Origin: an uncultured Haliea sp.
GTDB lineage: Bacteria > Pseudomonadota > Gammaproteobacteria > Pseudomonadales > Halieaceae
Reading direction: 5' to 3'
NCBI GenBank assembly: GCA_913061145.1
Contig: CAJXUQ010000002.1
Span: forward strand, 124,001-188,000
DNA length: 64,000 bases
Positions 23,097 through 31,763 of this stretch are shown here, in pieces. The translations under genes and the position numbers were made by a program. Numbering within the stretch: position 1 is the first letter of the stretch; every line of letters begins with the position of its first letter. A model generated the notes under the pieces. It saw only the letters and a program-made list of their open reading frames with translations. It had not been told where the DNA came from and did no database searches.

Positions 23097-23690
23097 GTGA
23101 ATCACCTGGCGCATGCGCGGCTGTCGAGCGCCGATCCGCTGCACCGTGTGGGGAATGTCACCGGGGACTTTATCAAGGGTCCGCTGGCGCCGCAGGGTCT
23201 GTCAACGAAGCTTCGCGAGGGAGTGCAGCACCATCGGCTGATCGACCGGTATACCGACGATCATGCGGTCACGCGGGAGTTGCGGGAGCTGTTTGCGCCA
23301 CCGTTCAGGCGCTACGCCAACATTTTGCTGGATGTCGCCTTTGACTATTTCCTTATCCAGCACTGGCAACGGTTTGCCGCCTTACCGCGCGCCGCCTTTG
23401 TAGCCAGCGTCTACGACCTGCTTATCGCGCATCGGCATGAGCTGCCAGCGCCCCTCGCCGAGGTGACCCCGCGCCTCGTGGCTCACGACTGGCTCAGCCG
23501 CTGCGATTCCCTGAAGGGTGTCGAGAGCACGCTGCGCGGCCTGTCCAGGAGATTGCAGCGCAGCAATCCGCTCGCAGATGGCGCAACGGAGATCGATCGC
23601 CATGCGGCGCAGATTGAGGCGGGTTTTCTCGCCTTCTTTCCAGAGGCCCTTGCGTTTTCTGACGCATTGGCGGTCCCGCCGCAGGATTAG
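23097..23690 (+). CDS. acpH: ACP phosphodiesterase (AcpH family)
   Basis: Predicted to remove the 4'-phosphopantetheine arm from acyl carrier protein, an HD-related metal-dependent hydrolysis. The 197-residue product begins NHLAHARLSS, followed by VGNVTGDFIKG and LREGVQHHRLIDRYTDDHAV near residues 40-60, and later NILLDVAFDYFLIQHW. These are the AcpH hallmarks with conserved His and Asp residues. The start is GTG at 23097 since an earlier ATG is out of frame. It stands alone between the divergent isomerase gene and a small membrane protein gene. Confidence 0.88.
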   Translation: MNHLAHARLSSADPLHRVGNVTGDFIKGPLAPQGLSTKLREGVQHHRLIDRYTDDHAVTRELRELFAPPFRRYANILLDVAFDYFLIQHWQRFAALPRAAFVASVYDLLIAHRHELPAPLAEVTPRLVAHDWLSRCDSLKGVESTLRGLSRRLQRSNPLADGATEIDRHAAQIEAGFLAFFPEALAFSDALAVPPQD

Positions 23691-23759
23691 GCGGATTCGG
23701 GCTGGTTTTTTCCACTCAGCCCCCTATGATTAAGCGAAACACAACAGGGAGAGCAGCAC

Positions 23760-24191
23760 GTGGGCGCACACATTATGGTGAAAGACGGGGGTGGCATCGG
23801 TGCTTTTCTGGGGCGGTTTCCCTGGGTGCTGCTGGTGGTGGCCTATCCGGCGGTGCTTTACCAGTTTGAAGTTGACATGGCGTCGCAGCTTCATTTTGGG
23901 TTCGTGTACATCGGCTTGGGTGTCTTCGTCCTGTTCGTCGAGTTCTTCAAGTCGGGTGACATCAACACGGCATCGTTCTTTTTCGACCTGCTCTGGTCAA
24001 TCACGGCGGTGATGCTGGGTACAGCACTGCTTACCTGGTTCCTGATCGAGGGCAACAGCAGCAATGGGCCGGGCTGGCAACAGGTGAACTATTTCCACTG
24101 GTTCGGCTGTGCCATTGTGCTGGGAGACGCGATTATCAGCCCGTTCAATGCATTCCGCACGGCGCTGCGTAATCTCGGGCTGGGTGCCTGA
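23760..24191 (+). CDS. Membrane protein of unknown function
   Basis: 143 residues with four hydrophobic segments at about 14-35, 43-62, 75-95 and 107-128. Acidic and aromatic residues sit between them (FEVDM, VEFFKSGDINT, EGNSSNGPGWQQVNYFHW). The GTG at 23760 has GGGAG 8 nt upstream; the ATG at 23775 has none. I do not recognise a named family. The gene lies upstream of the SbtA/SbtB pair with a 162-bp gap that contains a palindrome, so it is probably a separate unit. Confidence 0.7.
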   Translation: MGAHIMVKDGGGIGAFLGRFPWVLLVVAYPAVLYQFEVDMASQLHFGFVYIGLGVFVLFVEFFKSGDINTASFFFDLLWSITAVMLGTALLTWFLIEGNSSNGPGWQQVNYFHWFGCAIVLGDAIISPFNAFRTALRNLGLGA

Positions 24192-24255
24192 GATGGCCCA
24201 TGGGTAGGAGCGGGGAGTACCGGCGGGGCGGAGCCAGAGCAGAGCGCCTCTAAAA

Positions 24256-24272
24256 GTTCTTTATAAAAGAAC
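24256..24272. promoter_or_regulatory. Palindrome upstream of sbtA, possible LysR-type operator
   Basis: GTTCTTT (24256-24262), ATA, AAAGAAC (24266-24272): perfect 7-bp arms that include a T-N11-A core, the form of LysR-type regulator boxes. It lies in the most AT-rich part of the area, 81 bp before the sbtA start. No regulator gene is next to it. Confidence 0.5.
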
Positions 24273-24353
24273 GTTAATAAATAAATATTCTATTTTACTT
24301 GCCTTCATCGCGAGAGCAACATGCCTGTCCAACGCAACTGTTGGAAAGGCCCT

Positions 24354-25361
24354 ATGGAACTCATACTCGATTTTCTGTCCCGTTTCCTGGTTCAGTTCCA
24401 GTCGCCCGCACTGGCGTTTCTGGTTGGCGGCATGCTGCTGGCTGCATTTCGCAGCAAGCTGGAAATACCGGATGCCATTTACCAGTTCTGCGTGTTCATG
24501 CTGTTGATGCGCATTGGCCTGGAGGGTGGCCTGGAAATTCGCGATGCCGAACTCGCAGACATGTTGTTACCGGCGATCATTGCGGTCGTTGTGGGGTGTG
24601 CCATTGTACTGGTGGGCAGTCTGGTGTTGTCTCGACTGCCCGGCGTGAAGACCGATGATGCAATTGCCACCTCCGGGCTGTTCGGTGCGGTGAGCGCCTC
24701 CACATTGGCTGCCGCCATGGTGATGCTGGAGGAGCAGGCGGTGACCTTTGAGGCCTGGGTGCCTGCGCTGTATCCATTTATGGACATACCGGCGCTGATT
24801 GTCGCGATCGTATTGGCCAACCTGTACCTGGCGCGCAAGAAAGAGGGCGCGAAAGCCAAAACACGAATCTGGCCCATCATCACGAGCAGCCTGCGCGGTT
24901 CCGCACTCAGCGCGCTGCTTCTGGGCCTGGCGCTGGGCTTGTTCACGCGGCCGGAGATTGTCTACGAAGGTTTCTACGATCCACTGTTTCGCGGTCTGCT
25001 GTCGGTGCTGATGCTGACCATGGGTATGGAGGCGTACACGCGCCTGAACGAGCTGCGCAAGGTGGCGCACTGGTATGCGGTGTATGCGACCTTCGCGCCG
25101 CTGGTGCACGGCTTGATTGCCTTCGGCCTTGGCTATGTGGCGCATGTCCTCACCGGTTTCAGCCCGGGCGGGGTGATTCTGCTTGCCGTGATGGCGGGGT
25201 CCAGCTCCGATATTTCCGGTCCGCCGACGTTGCGCGCCGCAATCCCCTCGGCCAATCCCTCGGCGTACATTGGGTCTTCGACGAGTGTCGGTACGCCTGT
25301 CGCCATCGCCGTGGGTATCCCGCTGTATGTGGCGCTGGCCCAGGCAGTATTTGGCCTGTAG
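24354..25361 (+). CDS. sbtA: Sodium-dependent bicarbonate transporter family permease (SbtA-like)
   Basis: High-affinity Na+/HCO3- symporter of the inner membrane, best known from cyanobacterial carbon concentration. The 335-residue product has about ten hydrophobic segments in two inverted halves. The family motifs are FMLLMRIGLEGGLEIRD near residue 50, SGLFGAVSASTLAAAMVMLEE near residue 102, and MAGSSSDISGPPTLRAAIP plus SSTSVGTPVAIAVGIPLY in the last 60 residues. The ATG at 24354 follows GGAAAGG; the open frame begins 33 bp earlier without similarity. An sbtB-like PII gene lies 82 bp downstream, as in cyanobacteria. Likely supplies bicarbonate for carboxylations or pH balance in a heterotroph or mixotroph. 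Confidence 0.9.
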   Translation: MELILDFLSRFLVQFQSPALAFLVGGMLLAAFRSKLEIPDAIYQFCVFMLLMRIGLEGGLEIRDAELADMLLPAIIAVVVGCAIVLVGSLVLSRLPGVKTDDAIATSGLFGAVSASTLAAAMVMLEEQAVTFEAWVPALYPFMDIPALIVAIVLANLYLARKKEGAKAKTRIWPIITSSLRGSALSALLLGLALGLFTRPEIVYEGFYDPLFRGLLSVLMLTMGMEAYTRLNELRKVAHWYAVYATFAPLVHGLIAFGLGYVAHVLTGFSPGGVILLAVMAGSSSDISGPPTLRAAIPSANPSAYIGSSTSVGTPVAIAVGIPLYVALAQAVFGL

Positions 25362-25443
25362 CAGCGGTGCTATGCTGTAAACCGAAGACGTCCCGGGAGC
25401 GGTTGAAACCGCGTTCGAGGACCCACACAAGAGGATGCGACGC

Positions 25444-25758
25444 ATGACATTCAAGGCAGCGAAAGTGGTGATCATCACCGAGAAAGTGATCCTGGAGCAG
25501 GTGGCGCAGATCATCGAGGCCATGGGCGCAACCGGATATACGGTGTTTGCTGCAGGCGGCAAGGGTAGCCGCGGGGTGCGTGCTGCAGGACGCGCCGCTG
25601 TGGTTGACGGCTTCAGTAATGTGCAGATCGAGGTGATCACCGCCACCCATGACACCGCGGAGAAAATAGCCGTGGAGGTGGCGGATCGGTTCTTCCAGAA
25701 TTATTCGGGTATAACCTACCTGGAGGATGTGGAAATCCTGCGTTCGCACAAGTTCTAA
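25444..25758 (+). CDS. sbtB: PII-like signalling protein SbtB
   Basis: Trimeric PII-like regulator expected to bind adenine nucleotides and gate SbtA. The 104-residue product shows the PII fold: first strand AAKVVIITEKVILEQVAQII, a T-loop region GGKGSRGV, then EVITATHDTAEKIAVEVADRFF and the short last strand EDVEILRSHKF. The C-terminal CGPxGC redox hook of some cyanobacterial SbtB proteins is absent. The ATG at 25444 follows AGAGGA; an ATG 9 bp earlier is too close to that site. Forms an operon with sbtA. Confidence 0.88.
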   Translation: MTFKAAKVVIITEKVILEQVAQIIEAMGATGYTVFAAGGKGSRGVRAAGRAAVVDGFSNVQIEVITATHDTAEKIAVEVADRFFQNYSGITYLEDVEILRSHKF

Positions 25759-25784
25759 AGGCCGGCGGCGCCCGGTACGAAGCC

Positions 25785-25819
25785 AAAAAAAACCCCGGGC
25801 AACAGACTCGCCCGGGGTT
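25785..25819 (-). terminator. Terminator of tRNA-Ser, also able to stop sbtAB
   Basis: CCCCGGGC (25793-25800), loop AACAGACTC, GCCCGGGG (25810-25817). The A-run at 25785-25792 gives a T-run on the minus strand, so it fits the tRNA transcript best. The hairpin also follows sbtB by 34 bp. Confidence 0.85.
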
Positions 25820-25825
25820 CTAGTG

Positions 25826-25915
25826 TGGCGGTGGGCCAGGGATTCGAACCCCGGGAGGGGATAAACCCTCAACGGTTTTCAAGACCGCCGCTTTCGACCA
25901 CTCAGCCAGCCCACC
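25826..25915 (-). tRNA. tRNA-Ser (anticodon UGA)
   Basis: A 90-nt class II tRNA. Acceptor strands GGTGGGC (25915-25909) and GCCCACC (25836-25830), discriminator G, encoded CCA at 25828-25826. The anticodon loop is CTTGAAA with TGA centred; long variable arm; T-arm GGTTCGAATCC. It lies directly upstream of a terminator and downstream of rne. Confidence 0.97.
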
Positions 25916-26014
25916 GTGTTTGTTTTCCCGCCTTCAGCGAGAGAGCGGGATTATACAGTCCCTGCCAATGCGCACAAGCCCTGACGGGCCGGTGCGCATC
26001 ATTTTGCAGTGCGT

Positions 26015-28897
26015 CTAGCCCTCGGATACACCGCTTGCGGCAGCGCCAGGGCGCGGCCCCCGTGGGTCATTGCTGGCGCGCGGTGCTACCTGGCCGCTGG
26101 CAGCCACAGGTGGGAACTGCTCTTCGCGGAACAGCGTCAGGTGCGCGGTGGTAATCGCCACCTCTTGCACCTGTCGCGGTGCCACGCGAGGGTCGTTGGC
26201 AGCGCGTCCGTCTGCGGTGAGACCAGCCGGCCTCGCCACAGGGGCCTCCGACGCAGCGGCTTCGGGAGCCGGTGCAACGGGGGCCGGTGCAGGTTCCGCC
26301 GCCGGTGCCTCTGCAAGCTCAGGCGCTTTTGCCGCTACATCCGGCTCCGCAGCCGTGGGCACTGCCGTATCGGGTTGCGCTTCGACTGTCATCGCGGCGC
26401 TGTCCTCGCCATCTATGCTGCTGGCAGCGTCGGTTTTGGTGCTGCTCTCCAGCGCCGCCAATGGCGTGCTGTCGAGCACTTCAGCGGCACCGACCGGCTT
26501 GCTGGCCGGCGCGTCTGCGGGTGCCTCGCTGGTGTCCACAGCTGTCTGTGCAGTGTCGGCCTGTGCGGTGACACCGGTGTCATCGGTGTCGGCATCCGTC
26601 TGCGGGCGGCTGCGGCGGCGACGGCGAGGTTCGCTGCGCTTCATGTCCGAGGGACGCTTGCGTGGCTTGCTGCCTTCTTCACTGGAGTCGTCCTGCTGGG
26701 CTTCCTGCTGGCGTCTGGCATAGGCTTCCAGGCTATCGTCATCAGAAGCATCTGCATCGACATCCGACTGATCTTCTACCGGCTCCACGGTGCGCTCGGC
26801 ATCGGGGCGACGACGCCCCTTGCCACCGCGTCTCCGCGAACGCGAGTTGCCGCTGGATTGACGCTCTTCTGACGAGTCGTCCTGCGACCGGTTGCGTGAG
26901 TCTGGCTTCTCGCCCCTGGTGGGCTGTGCGGATGCATCAGTCACCTCGTCGCGATCGTTGCGGGTCTGGTCAGCGCTGCGTGCATTGTTGCCATTGCGGC
27001 GGCGGCCACCGCGGCTGCGTTTGCGGCCAGTGCGCTCTCCACTTTTTTCGCCGTTCTCGCTGTCTGGCTCGGCTGCGACGGCTTTGCGGGCCTTCGGCTT
27101 GGGCGCCGGCTCTTCTGCCTTGGCGGGCTCGCCGAACAGCATGCCCATCAGTCGCGTCACAAGGCCCGGCTTCACAGCGGGCGCGGCGGGTTCGGCAGCT
27201 TTGGCGGCAGTGCTCTTGCCGCCGCGCTTACGCTTCGGCGCAGGCACTTCGGCGGTGGTTTCCTCCCGCTCGGGCGCCGGTTGCGGCGCAGGCATCTGCG
27301 GTGCAACGCGTTGCACGGCGGCCTCCTGCTGCGGAATGTTGGCGGAGTGCGAATCGCTGATAAGGTCAGTATCCGGTACCGCGATATCGATGGAGTAACT
27401 GACGGTGCGGTCTTCGCTGACTTCGTCGTCGCGCAGGCGCTGCACTTCAAAGTGCGGTGTTTCAAGATTCGGATTGGGAATCACCAGCAGTCGTGTGCGG
27501 CTGACAATTTCGATATCGGAAAGGGCCGAGCGTTTCTCGTTGAGCAGGTACGCCGCCACATCCACCGGTACAATGGCGCGCACCTCGGCACTGCGATCCT
27601 TGATGGCTTCTTCTTCCATCAGGCGCAGGATGGATAGCGCGAGAGACTTGGTGTCGCGGATAGTGCCCTGACCGGTGCAACGCGGGCAGACAATGGCGCT
27701 GGTTTCCCCAAGAGACGGGCGCAGCCGCTGGCGCGACATCTCCAGCAGGCCAAACCGCGAGATGCGGCCCACCTGGACGCGTGCGCGGTCCAGTTCCAGC
27801 GCATCGCGCATGCGGTTTTCGACAGCGCGCTGGTTGCGTGCGGCCAGCATGTCGATGAAGTCAATGACCACCAGGCCGCCCATGTCCCGCAGCCGCAGCT
27901 GGCGCGCGATTTCATCGGCCGCCTCAAGGTTGGTCTGCAGGGCGGTGTCTTCAATGTCGGTGCCCTTGGTGGCGCGGGCGGAGTTGATGTCGATGGAAAC
28001 CAGTGCTTCCGTGGGGTCAATGACAATGGAACCACCGGAGGGCAGGCGGACCTCGCGCTGGAAAGCCGTTTCGATCTGGCTTTCAATCTGGAAACGGTTG
28101 AAGAGGGGGATGGTGTCCTCGTAGCGACGAATACGGTTCTTGTATTTCGGCATGACCATGCTGACGAATTCATAGGCCTCGGCATAGGCATCGTCTGAGT
28201 CGATCAACACCTGGTCGATGTCGTCGCGCAGGTAGTCGCGCACAGCGCGGATGATTACGTTGCTCTCCTGGAACAGCAGCGCGGGGGCCTTCACTTCCTT
28301 GTTGGCGACGGTGATGGATTCCCACAGCTGCAACAGATAGTTCAGGTCCCATTGCAGCTCTTCGGTGGTGCGTCCCACACCGGCCGTGCGGATGATAACC
28401 CCCATACCGTTGGGGATTTCCAGCCCACTCAGGGCTTCGCGCAGTTCGCTGCGGTCGTCCCCTTCAATGCGGCGCGAGATACCGCCCGCCTTGGGGTTGT
28501 TGGGCATCAGCACCATGTAGCGACCGGCCAGGCTGATAAAGGTGGTGAGGGCCGCGCCCTTGTTACCGCGCTCCTCTTTGTCCACCTGGACAATGATTTC
28601 CGTGCCTTCTTTTACGACCTCTTTGATCTTCAGGCGGCCCTCGCTGTTGCTGGGATCCTTGTAAAAGTACTCACGGGCGATTTCCTTGAGGGGCAGAAAG
28701 CCATGACGCTCCGCGCCGAATTCAACGAAAGCGGCCTCAAGGCTGGGTTCAACCCGGGTAATCTTGCCCTTGTAGATATTTGATTTCTTTTGCAGACGGG
28801 TGCGGTTTTCAATATCCAGATCGTACAGTCGCTGTCCGTCAACGAGCGCAACGCGCAGCTCTTCGGGCTGTGTTGCATTGATAAGCATTTTTTTCAT
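26015..28897 (-). CDS. rne: Ribonuclease E
   Basis: Essential endoribonuclease that starts mRNA decay and matures rRNA and tRNAs, and scaffold of the degradosome. The 960-residue product has the S1 domain (about 35-120, from [19 protein letters not shown]), the 5'-sensor/RNase H-like parts and the DNase I-like catalytic centre with acidic residues in [14 protein letters not shown] and VVIDFIDM (near 300-345). The zinc-link is CPRCTGQG near 403. The C-terminal 430 residues are low-complexity, alternately basic ([13 protein letters not shown]) and acidic, ending in [24 protein letters not shown], where partners bind. It is preceded by a very long leader, which suggests feedback control by RNase E itself. 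Confidence 0.97.
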   Translation of the reverse strand: MKKMLINATQPEELRVALVDGQRLYDLDIENRTRLQKKSNIYKGKITRVEPSLEAAFVEFGAERHGFLPLKEIAREYFYKDPSNSEGRLKIKEVVKEGTEIIVQVDKEERGNKGAALTTFISLAGRYMVLMPNNPKAGGISRRIEGDDRSELREALSGLEIPNGMGVIIRTAGVGRTTEELQWDLNYLLQLWESITVANKEVKAPALLFQESNVIIRAVRDYLRDDIDQVLIDSDDAYAEAYEFVSMVMPKYKNRIRRYEDTIPLFNRFQIESQIETAFQREVRLPSGGSIVIDPTEALVSIDINSARATKGTDIEDTALQTNLEAADEIARQLRLRDMGGLVVIDFIDMLAARNQRAVENRMRDALELDRARVQVGRISRFGLLEMSRQRLRPSLGETSAIVCPRCTGQGTIRDTKSLALSILRLMEEEAIKDRSAEVRAIVPVDVAAYLLNEKRSALSDIEIVSRTRLLVIPNPNLETPHFEVQRLRDDEVSEDRTVSYSIDIAVPDTDLISDSHSANIPQQEAAVQRVAPQMPAPQPAPEREETTAEVPAPKRKRGGKSTAAKAAEPAAPAVKPGLVTRLMGMLFGEPAKAEEPAPKPKARKAVAAEPDSENGEKSGERTGRKRSRGGRRRNGNNARSADQTRNDRDEVTDASAQPTRGEKPDSRNRSQDDSSEERQSSGNSRSRRRGGKGRRRPDAERTVEPVEDQSDVDADASDDDSLEAYARRQQEAQQDDSSEEGSKPRKRPSDMKRSEPRRRRRSRPQTDADTDDTGVTAQADTAQTAVDTSEAPADAPASKPVGAAEVLDSTPLAALESSTKTDAASSIDGEDSAAMTVEAQPDTAVPTAAEPDVAAKAPELAEAPAAEPAPAPVAPAPEAAASEAPVARPAGLTADGRAANDPRVAPRQVQEVAITTAHLTLFREEQFPPVAASGQVAPRASNDPRGPRPGAAASGVSEG

Positions 28898-29431
28898 GAT
28901 GTGCCATTCTACCTGGTGCGCGCAGGTCTGGCGGGGCGGGAATCAGCCATACAGCCGGCCATGAGGCCGGACATAGCCGAGTAACGGTCCTGACACTGAC
29001 GTGGCGGCTGGGCCGGTCACGCAGTGGTGAGGTACTACTCAGTACGCTCAGGTGAACTGTACAGGGCGAGAGGCCGTTGTCTGCCTGTCGCCGGGTAGTA
29101 CTGCCGGTTAGAGCCTGCGCGTGCAGGTCGTTACCCGGTCGGGGCCGCATCACCTGACGAATACGGCCGTACTGCCCAAAGCTTTCACTGATTCGGAGTC
29201 CCGGCAGTCTCACTGCGCGGTTCATACTGTATCGGCGCGGCTCAGCCTCAGTCCCGGGCTATGCCCTGTGGGTGGCGGGCGCGTCGACATCCGTTGTGTG
29301 CCTGCACACGCAAGTGCGGGTATGATGTCTCCTGTGGGGCGCTGCGGTTACGTCGGCAGACCCTGCTGTCACCGGAGTGGTTGCGTTGTGCGTCGGGGGT
29401 AAGACCCCTCGAGCCTGGCTACACGGCCCGG
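28898..29431 (-). promoter_or_regulatory. Long 5' leader of rne, likely autoregulatory
   Basis: About 530 nt separate the predicted transcription start (near 29425) from the rne ATG and contain no convincing gene on either strand. E. coli rne has a 361-nt leader whose hairpins bind RNase E so that it controls its own mRNA. Hairpin arms are visible here, for example GTACT/AGTAC (29032-29045). Whether the hp2-type element is conserved cannot be judged by eye. Confidence 0.55.
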
Positions 29432-29460
29432 AGTATACCTGCATTTGCTAAGTGCTTCAA
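29432..29460 (-). promoter_or_regulatory. Promoter of rne
   Basis: On the minus strand TTGAAG (29460-29455), a 17-bp spacer and TATACT (29437-29432). It faces away from the rluC start at 29484 and would give the long rne leader. Confidence 0.7.
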
Positions 29461-29483
29461 TTATTTGGTGATTTCCCGAACCC

Positions 29484-30440
29484 ATGGTCAAAACACAAGC
29501 CACCCCTGTACCCAATGCAGTCCGTTTCGTCGAAATTGATGCGGACAGCGCAGGGCAGCGACTCGATAATTACCTGCTGCGCGAGCTGAAAGGGGTGCCG
29601 AAAACACGCATTTATCGCGGCCTCCGCAAAGGTGAGTTCCGCATCAACAAAGGGCGTGTGAAAGCCGAATACCGCCTGGTGGCGGGTGATGTGCTGAGGG
29701 TGCCCCCGCTGCACCAGCCCGAGCCCGGTGCGCCGGTGGTGGTGCCGGGTTACTGGGCGGCTGAAATCCAGTCGCGCATCGTCTTCGAGGACGCGGGACT
29801 GCTGGTGATCAATAAACCCTCGGGGCTCGCCGTGCACGGCGGCAGTGGCCTGAACTTCGGTTTGATCGAGTGCCTGCGGCAGCTGCGGCCCCAGGATCGC
29901 TATCTGGAACTGGTGCATCGGCTGGATCGGGATACCTCGGGCCTCATCCTGGTGGCGCGCAAGCCTGCGGTATTGCGGGAGTTGCACCGGCAGCTGCGAG
30001 GCGACGGGGTAGACAAGCGCTATGTTGCGCTGGTGGCGGGACGTTGGCCACGTGAGCGGCGCATGGTGGAAGCCCCCCTGCAGAAAAATGTCGTGCAATC
30101 GGGTGAGCGTATGGTTCGGGTCGCGAAGGAGGGCAAGGCATCGGTGACCGGTTTTCAGGTGCTGGAGCAGTTTTCCCGGGCCACGTTGGTGGAGGCCCGG
30201 CCCTACACCGGCCGTACTCACCAGATTCGCGTGCATGCGCGCTTCGCCGGCCATCCGATTCTCGGCGATGACAAGTATATGGACGATGCCTGCGCCGAGC
30301 TGGCGCGCTCGCTGGGGGTGGGTCGCTTGTTCCTGCACGCTCGCTCACTGACCTTTACCTTGCCGGGCGCGGGGCAATTACGTCTTGAGGCGCCGCTCGA
30401 CAAAGATCTAGAGGCTATATTAGAAAATGCGCGTATCTAA
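29484..30440 (+). CDS. rluC: 23S rRNA pseudouridine(955/2504/2580) synthase RluC
   Basis: Converts three uridines of 23S rRNA to pseudouridine. The 318-residue product has an N-terminal S4 domain (RLDNYLLRELKGVPKTRIYRGLRKGEFRINKGR, given here as the segment at residues 18-50) and the catalytic motif HRLDRDTSGLIL with the nucleophilic Asp near residue 145. It also has GRTHQIRVHARFAGHPILGD near residue 240. Divergent from rne, as in E. coli and Pseudomonas. Followed after 6 bp by a HAD phosphatase gene. Confidence 0.96.
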   Translation: MVKTQATPVPNAVRFVEIDADSAGQRLDNYLLRELKGVPKTRIYRGLRKGEFRINKGRVKAEYRLVAGDVLRVPPLHQPEPGAPVVVPGYWAAEIQSRIVFEDAGLLVINKPSGLAVHGGSGLNFGLIECLRQLRPQDRYLELVHRLDRDTSGLILVARKPAVLRELHRQLRGDGVDKRYVALVAGRWPRERRMVEAPLQKNVVQSGERMVRVAKEGKASVTGFQVLEQFSRATLVEARPYTGRTHQIRVHARFAGHPILGDDKYMDDACAELARSLGVGRLFLHARSLTFTLPGAGQLRLEAPLDKDLEAILENARI

Positions 30441-30446
30441 TTGAAT

Positions 30447-31106
30447 ATGATAGTTATATTTGACTGGGATGGGACGCTTTGCGACTCCGTGGAGCAGATT
30501 GTGCAGGCCATGCAGACGGCAGCGGAGGACTGCGACCTGCCGGTGCCGGAGGCCGATGCCGTCAGGCACATCATCGGCCTCAGTCTGGTGACCGCGATGC
30601 CCCTGCTGTTCCCGGGCAGTTCGGCAGCACAGCAGGAGGCCATGCAGGCCGCCTATGCCCGCTGTTACCGTGCGCTGGACCCCGGGCCGGCGACCCTGCA
30701 CGAGGGCGCCCTGGAGACGCTGGACTGGCTGCGCGCATCCGGGTTTGAAGTGGCCGTTGCGACGGGCAAGAGTCGACGGGGGCTGGATCGTGTCCTGCAG
30801 GGTCTGGGCCTGGAGGGCTACTTCCATAGCACACGCTGTGCCGATGAGACACGCTCCAAGCCGCATCCGTTGATGTTGGAAGAAATCCTGCTGGAGCGCG
30901 GCAAAGCGGCGCACTCCGCCCTGATGGTGGGCGACTCAGAATACGATCTGGAGATGGCGCGGCGCCTCGGCATGCCCTCGGTGGGCGTGACCTTCGGCGT
31001 GCACTCGCGCGAACAGCTTCTGCGCCACCGCCCGCTGGCCCTGATTGACCGGCTGGCTGCGTTAAAGGAACTGCCCCATGTGCTGTCTCAGGCCAGTATC
31101 GGGTAG
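30447..31106 (+). CDS. HAD-IA family phosphatase, phosphoglycolate phosphatase-like
   Basis: 219-residue haloacid-dehalogenase-type hydrolase. Motif I is FDWDGTLCDS with the catalytic Asp at residues 5 and 7, motif II lies in VAVATGKSRRGL (near residue 95), and the motif III lysine and motif IV acids are in KPHPLM and MVGDSEYDLEMA (near 155). A helical cap follows motif I. The ATG at 30447 begins MIVIFDWDGTL; a TTG 6 bp upstream is also open. Immediately follows rluC, as PA2974-like genes do in Pseudomonas. The physiological substrate is unknown. The last 19 bp overlap the convergent maf gene. Confidence 0.9.
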   Translation: MIVIFDWDGTLCDSVEQIVQAMQTAAEDCDLPVPEADAVRHIIGLSLVTAMPLLFPGSSAAQQEAMQAAYARCYRALDPGPATLHEGALETLDWLRASGFEVAVATGKSRRGLDRVLQGLGLEGYFHSTRCADETRSKPHPLMLEEILLERGKAAHSALMVGDSEYDLEMARRLGMPSVGVTFGVHSREQLLRHRPLALIDRLAALKELPHVLSQASIG

Positions 31107-31666
31107 CCCGCCTCGCCGAGCAGGCGGGTCAGGGCGATCAGCGGCAGGCCTTCAAGGCTGCTGGGGTCGTCGCCTTCCATACGCTCGAACAGGGCGATGC
31201 CCAGGCCCTCACATTTGAAGCTGCCGGCGCAGTCCAGCGCCGGCTCCCGCTCGAGGTAGGCAGTGATCGCCGCCTGGGACAGGGGGCGAAAATGCACGTT
31301 GAAAGGTTCCACATGGGTTAGCTCCAGGTCGTCGGCAACCCGGCAGACCGCCAGTCCGGTAAGGAAGCGCACGGTGCGCCCGGAGCTTGCCGTCAGCTGC
31401 AGCCTGGCGTTCTCCACGCTGCCGGGTTTACCGATCAGCCGGCCATCCAGCTCCGCCACCTGGTCGCTACCGATCACCAGGGCGCCGGGGTGAGCCTGGG
31501 CGACTGAACGTGCCTTGGCCAGTGCCAGACGCAGGGCCAGCTGTGCACCGGTCTCGCCAGCCAGGGGCGTCTCATCGGTGTCGGGCGGCAGGCAGCGGAA
31601 GGGGCGCTGCAGGCGCGCCAGCAAGGCTTTGCGGTAGGGTGAGGTCGAGGCAAGTATCAGGTCCAT
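31088..31666 (-). CDS. Maf family nucleotide pyrophosphatase, YceF type
   Basis: House-cleaning hydrolase that removes modified nucleotides; YceF of E. coli prefers m7GTP. The 192-residue product begins LILASTSPYRKALLARL and continues with DETPLAGE, GSDQVAELDG and IGKPGSVENARLQL. The CAGSFKCEGLGIALFERMEGDD segment matches the YceF subfamily rather than YhdE. It is on the minus strand between rluC/HAD and yceD, the usual position but inverted relative to yceD, with its end overlapping the HAD gene. Confidence 0.93.
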   Translation of the reverse strand: MDLILASTSPYRKALLARLQRPFRCLPPDTDETPLAGETGAQLALRLALAKARSVAQAHPGALVIGSDQVAELDGRLIGKPGSVENARLQLTASSGRTVRFLTGLAVCRVADDLELTHVEPFNVHFRPLSQAAITAYLEREPALDCAGSFKCEGLGIALFERMEGDDPSSLEGLPLIALTRLLGEAGYPILA

Positions 31667-31726
31667 GATCAGGTTTTCCGCAAGCGGCAGTGAAGGCTGT
31701 GAACTGGTTGTATTCTAAAGATTTTT

Positions 31727-31755
31727 TTGACAAAGGGGTAAACCGCCCCTATGAT
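31727..31755 (+). promoter_or_regulatory. Near-consensus sigma-70 promoter of yceD-rpmF, likely leaderless
   Basis: TTGACA (31727-31732), exactly 17 bp, TATGAT (31750-31755). The start of transcription would be about 31762, while the yceD ATG is at 31764, and there is no ribosome site between. GCGCGCC follows the -10 box. The spacer carries GGGG/CCCC arms. Confidence 0.8.
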
Positions 31756-31763
31756 GCGCGCCT

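Noticed and set aside
26015-26900. Long plus-strand open frames opposite the rne 3' end
   Set aside because: They are by-products of the GC-rich, low-complexity C-terminal region of RNase E.
29121-29402. 93-codon plus-strand open frame in the rne leader
   Set aside because: Composition and residue content are not protein-like and no ribosome site is present; the region fits an untranslated leader.
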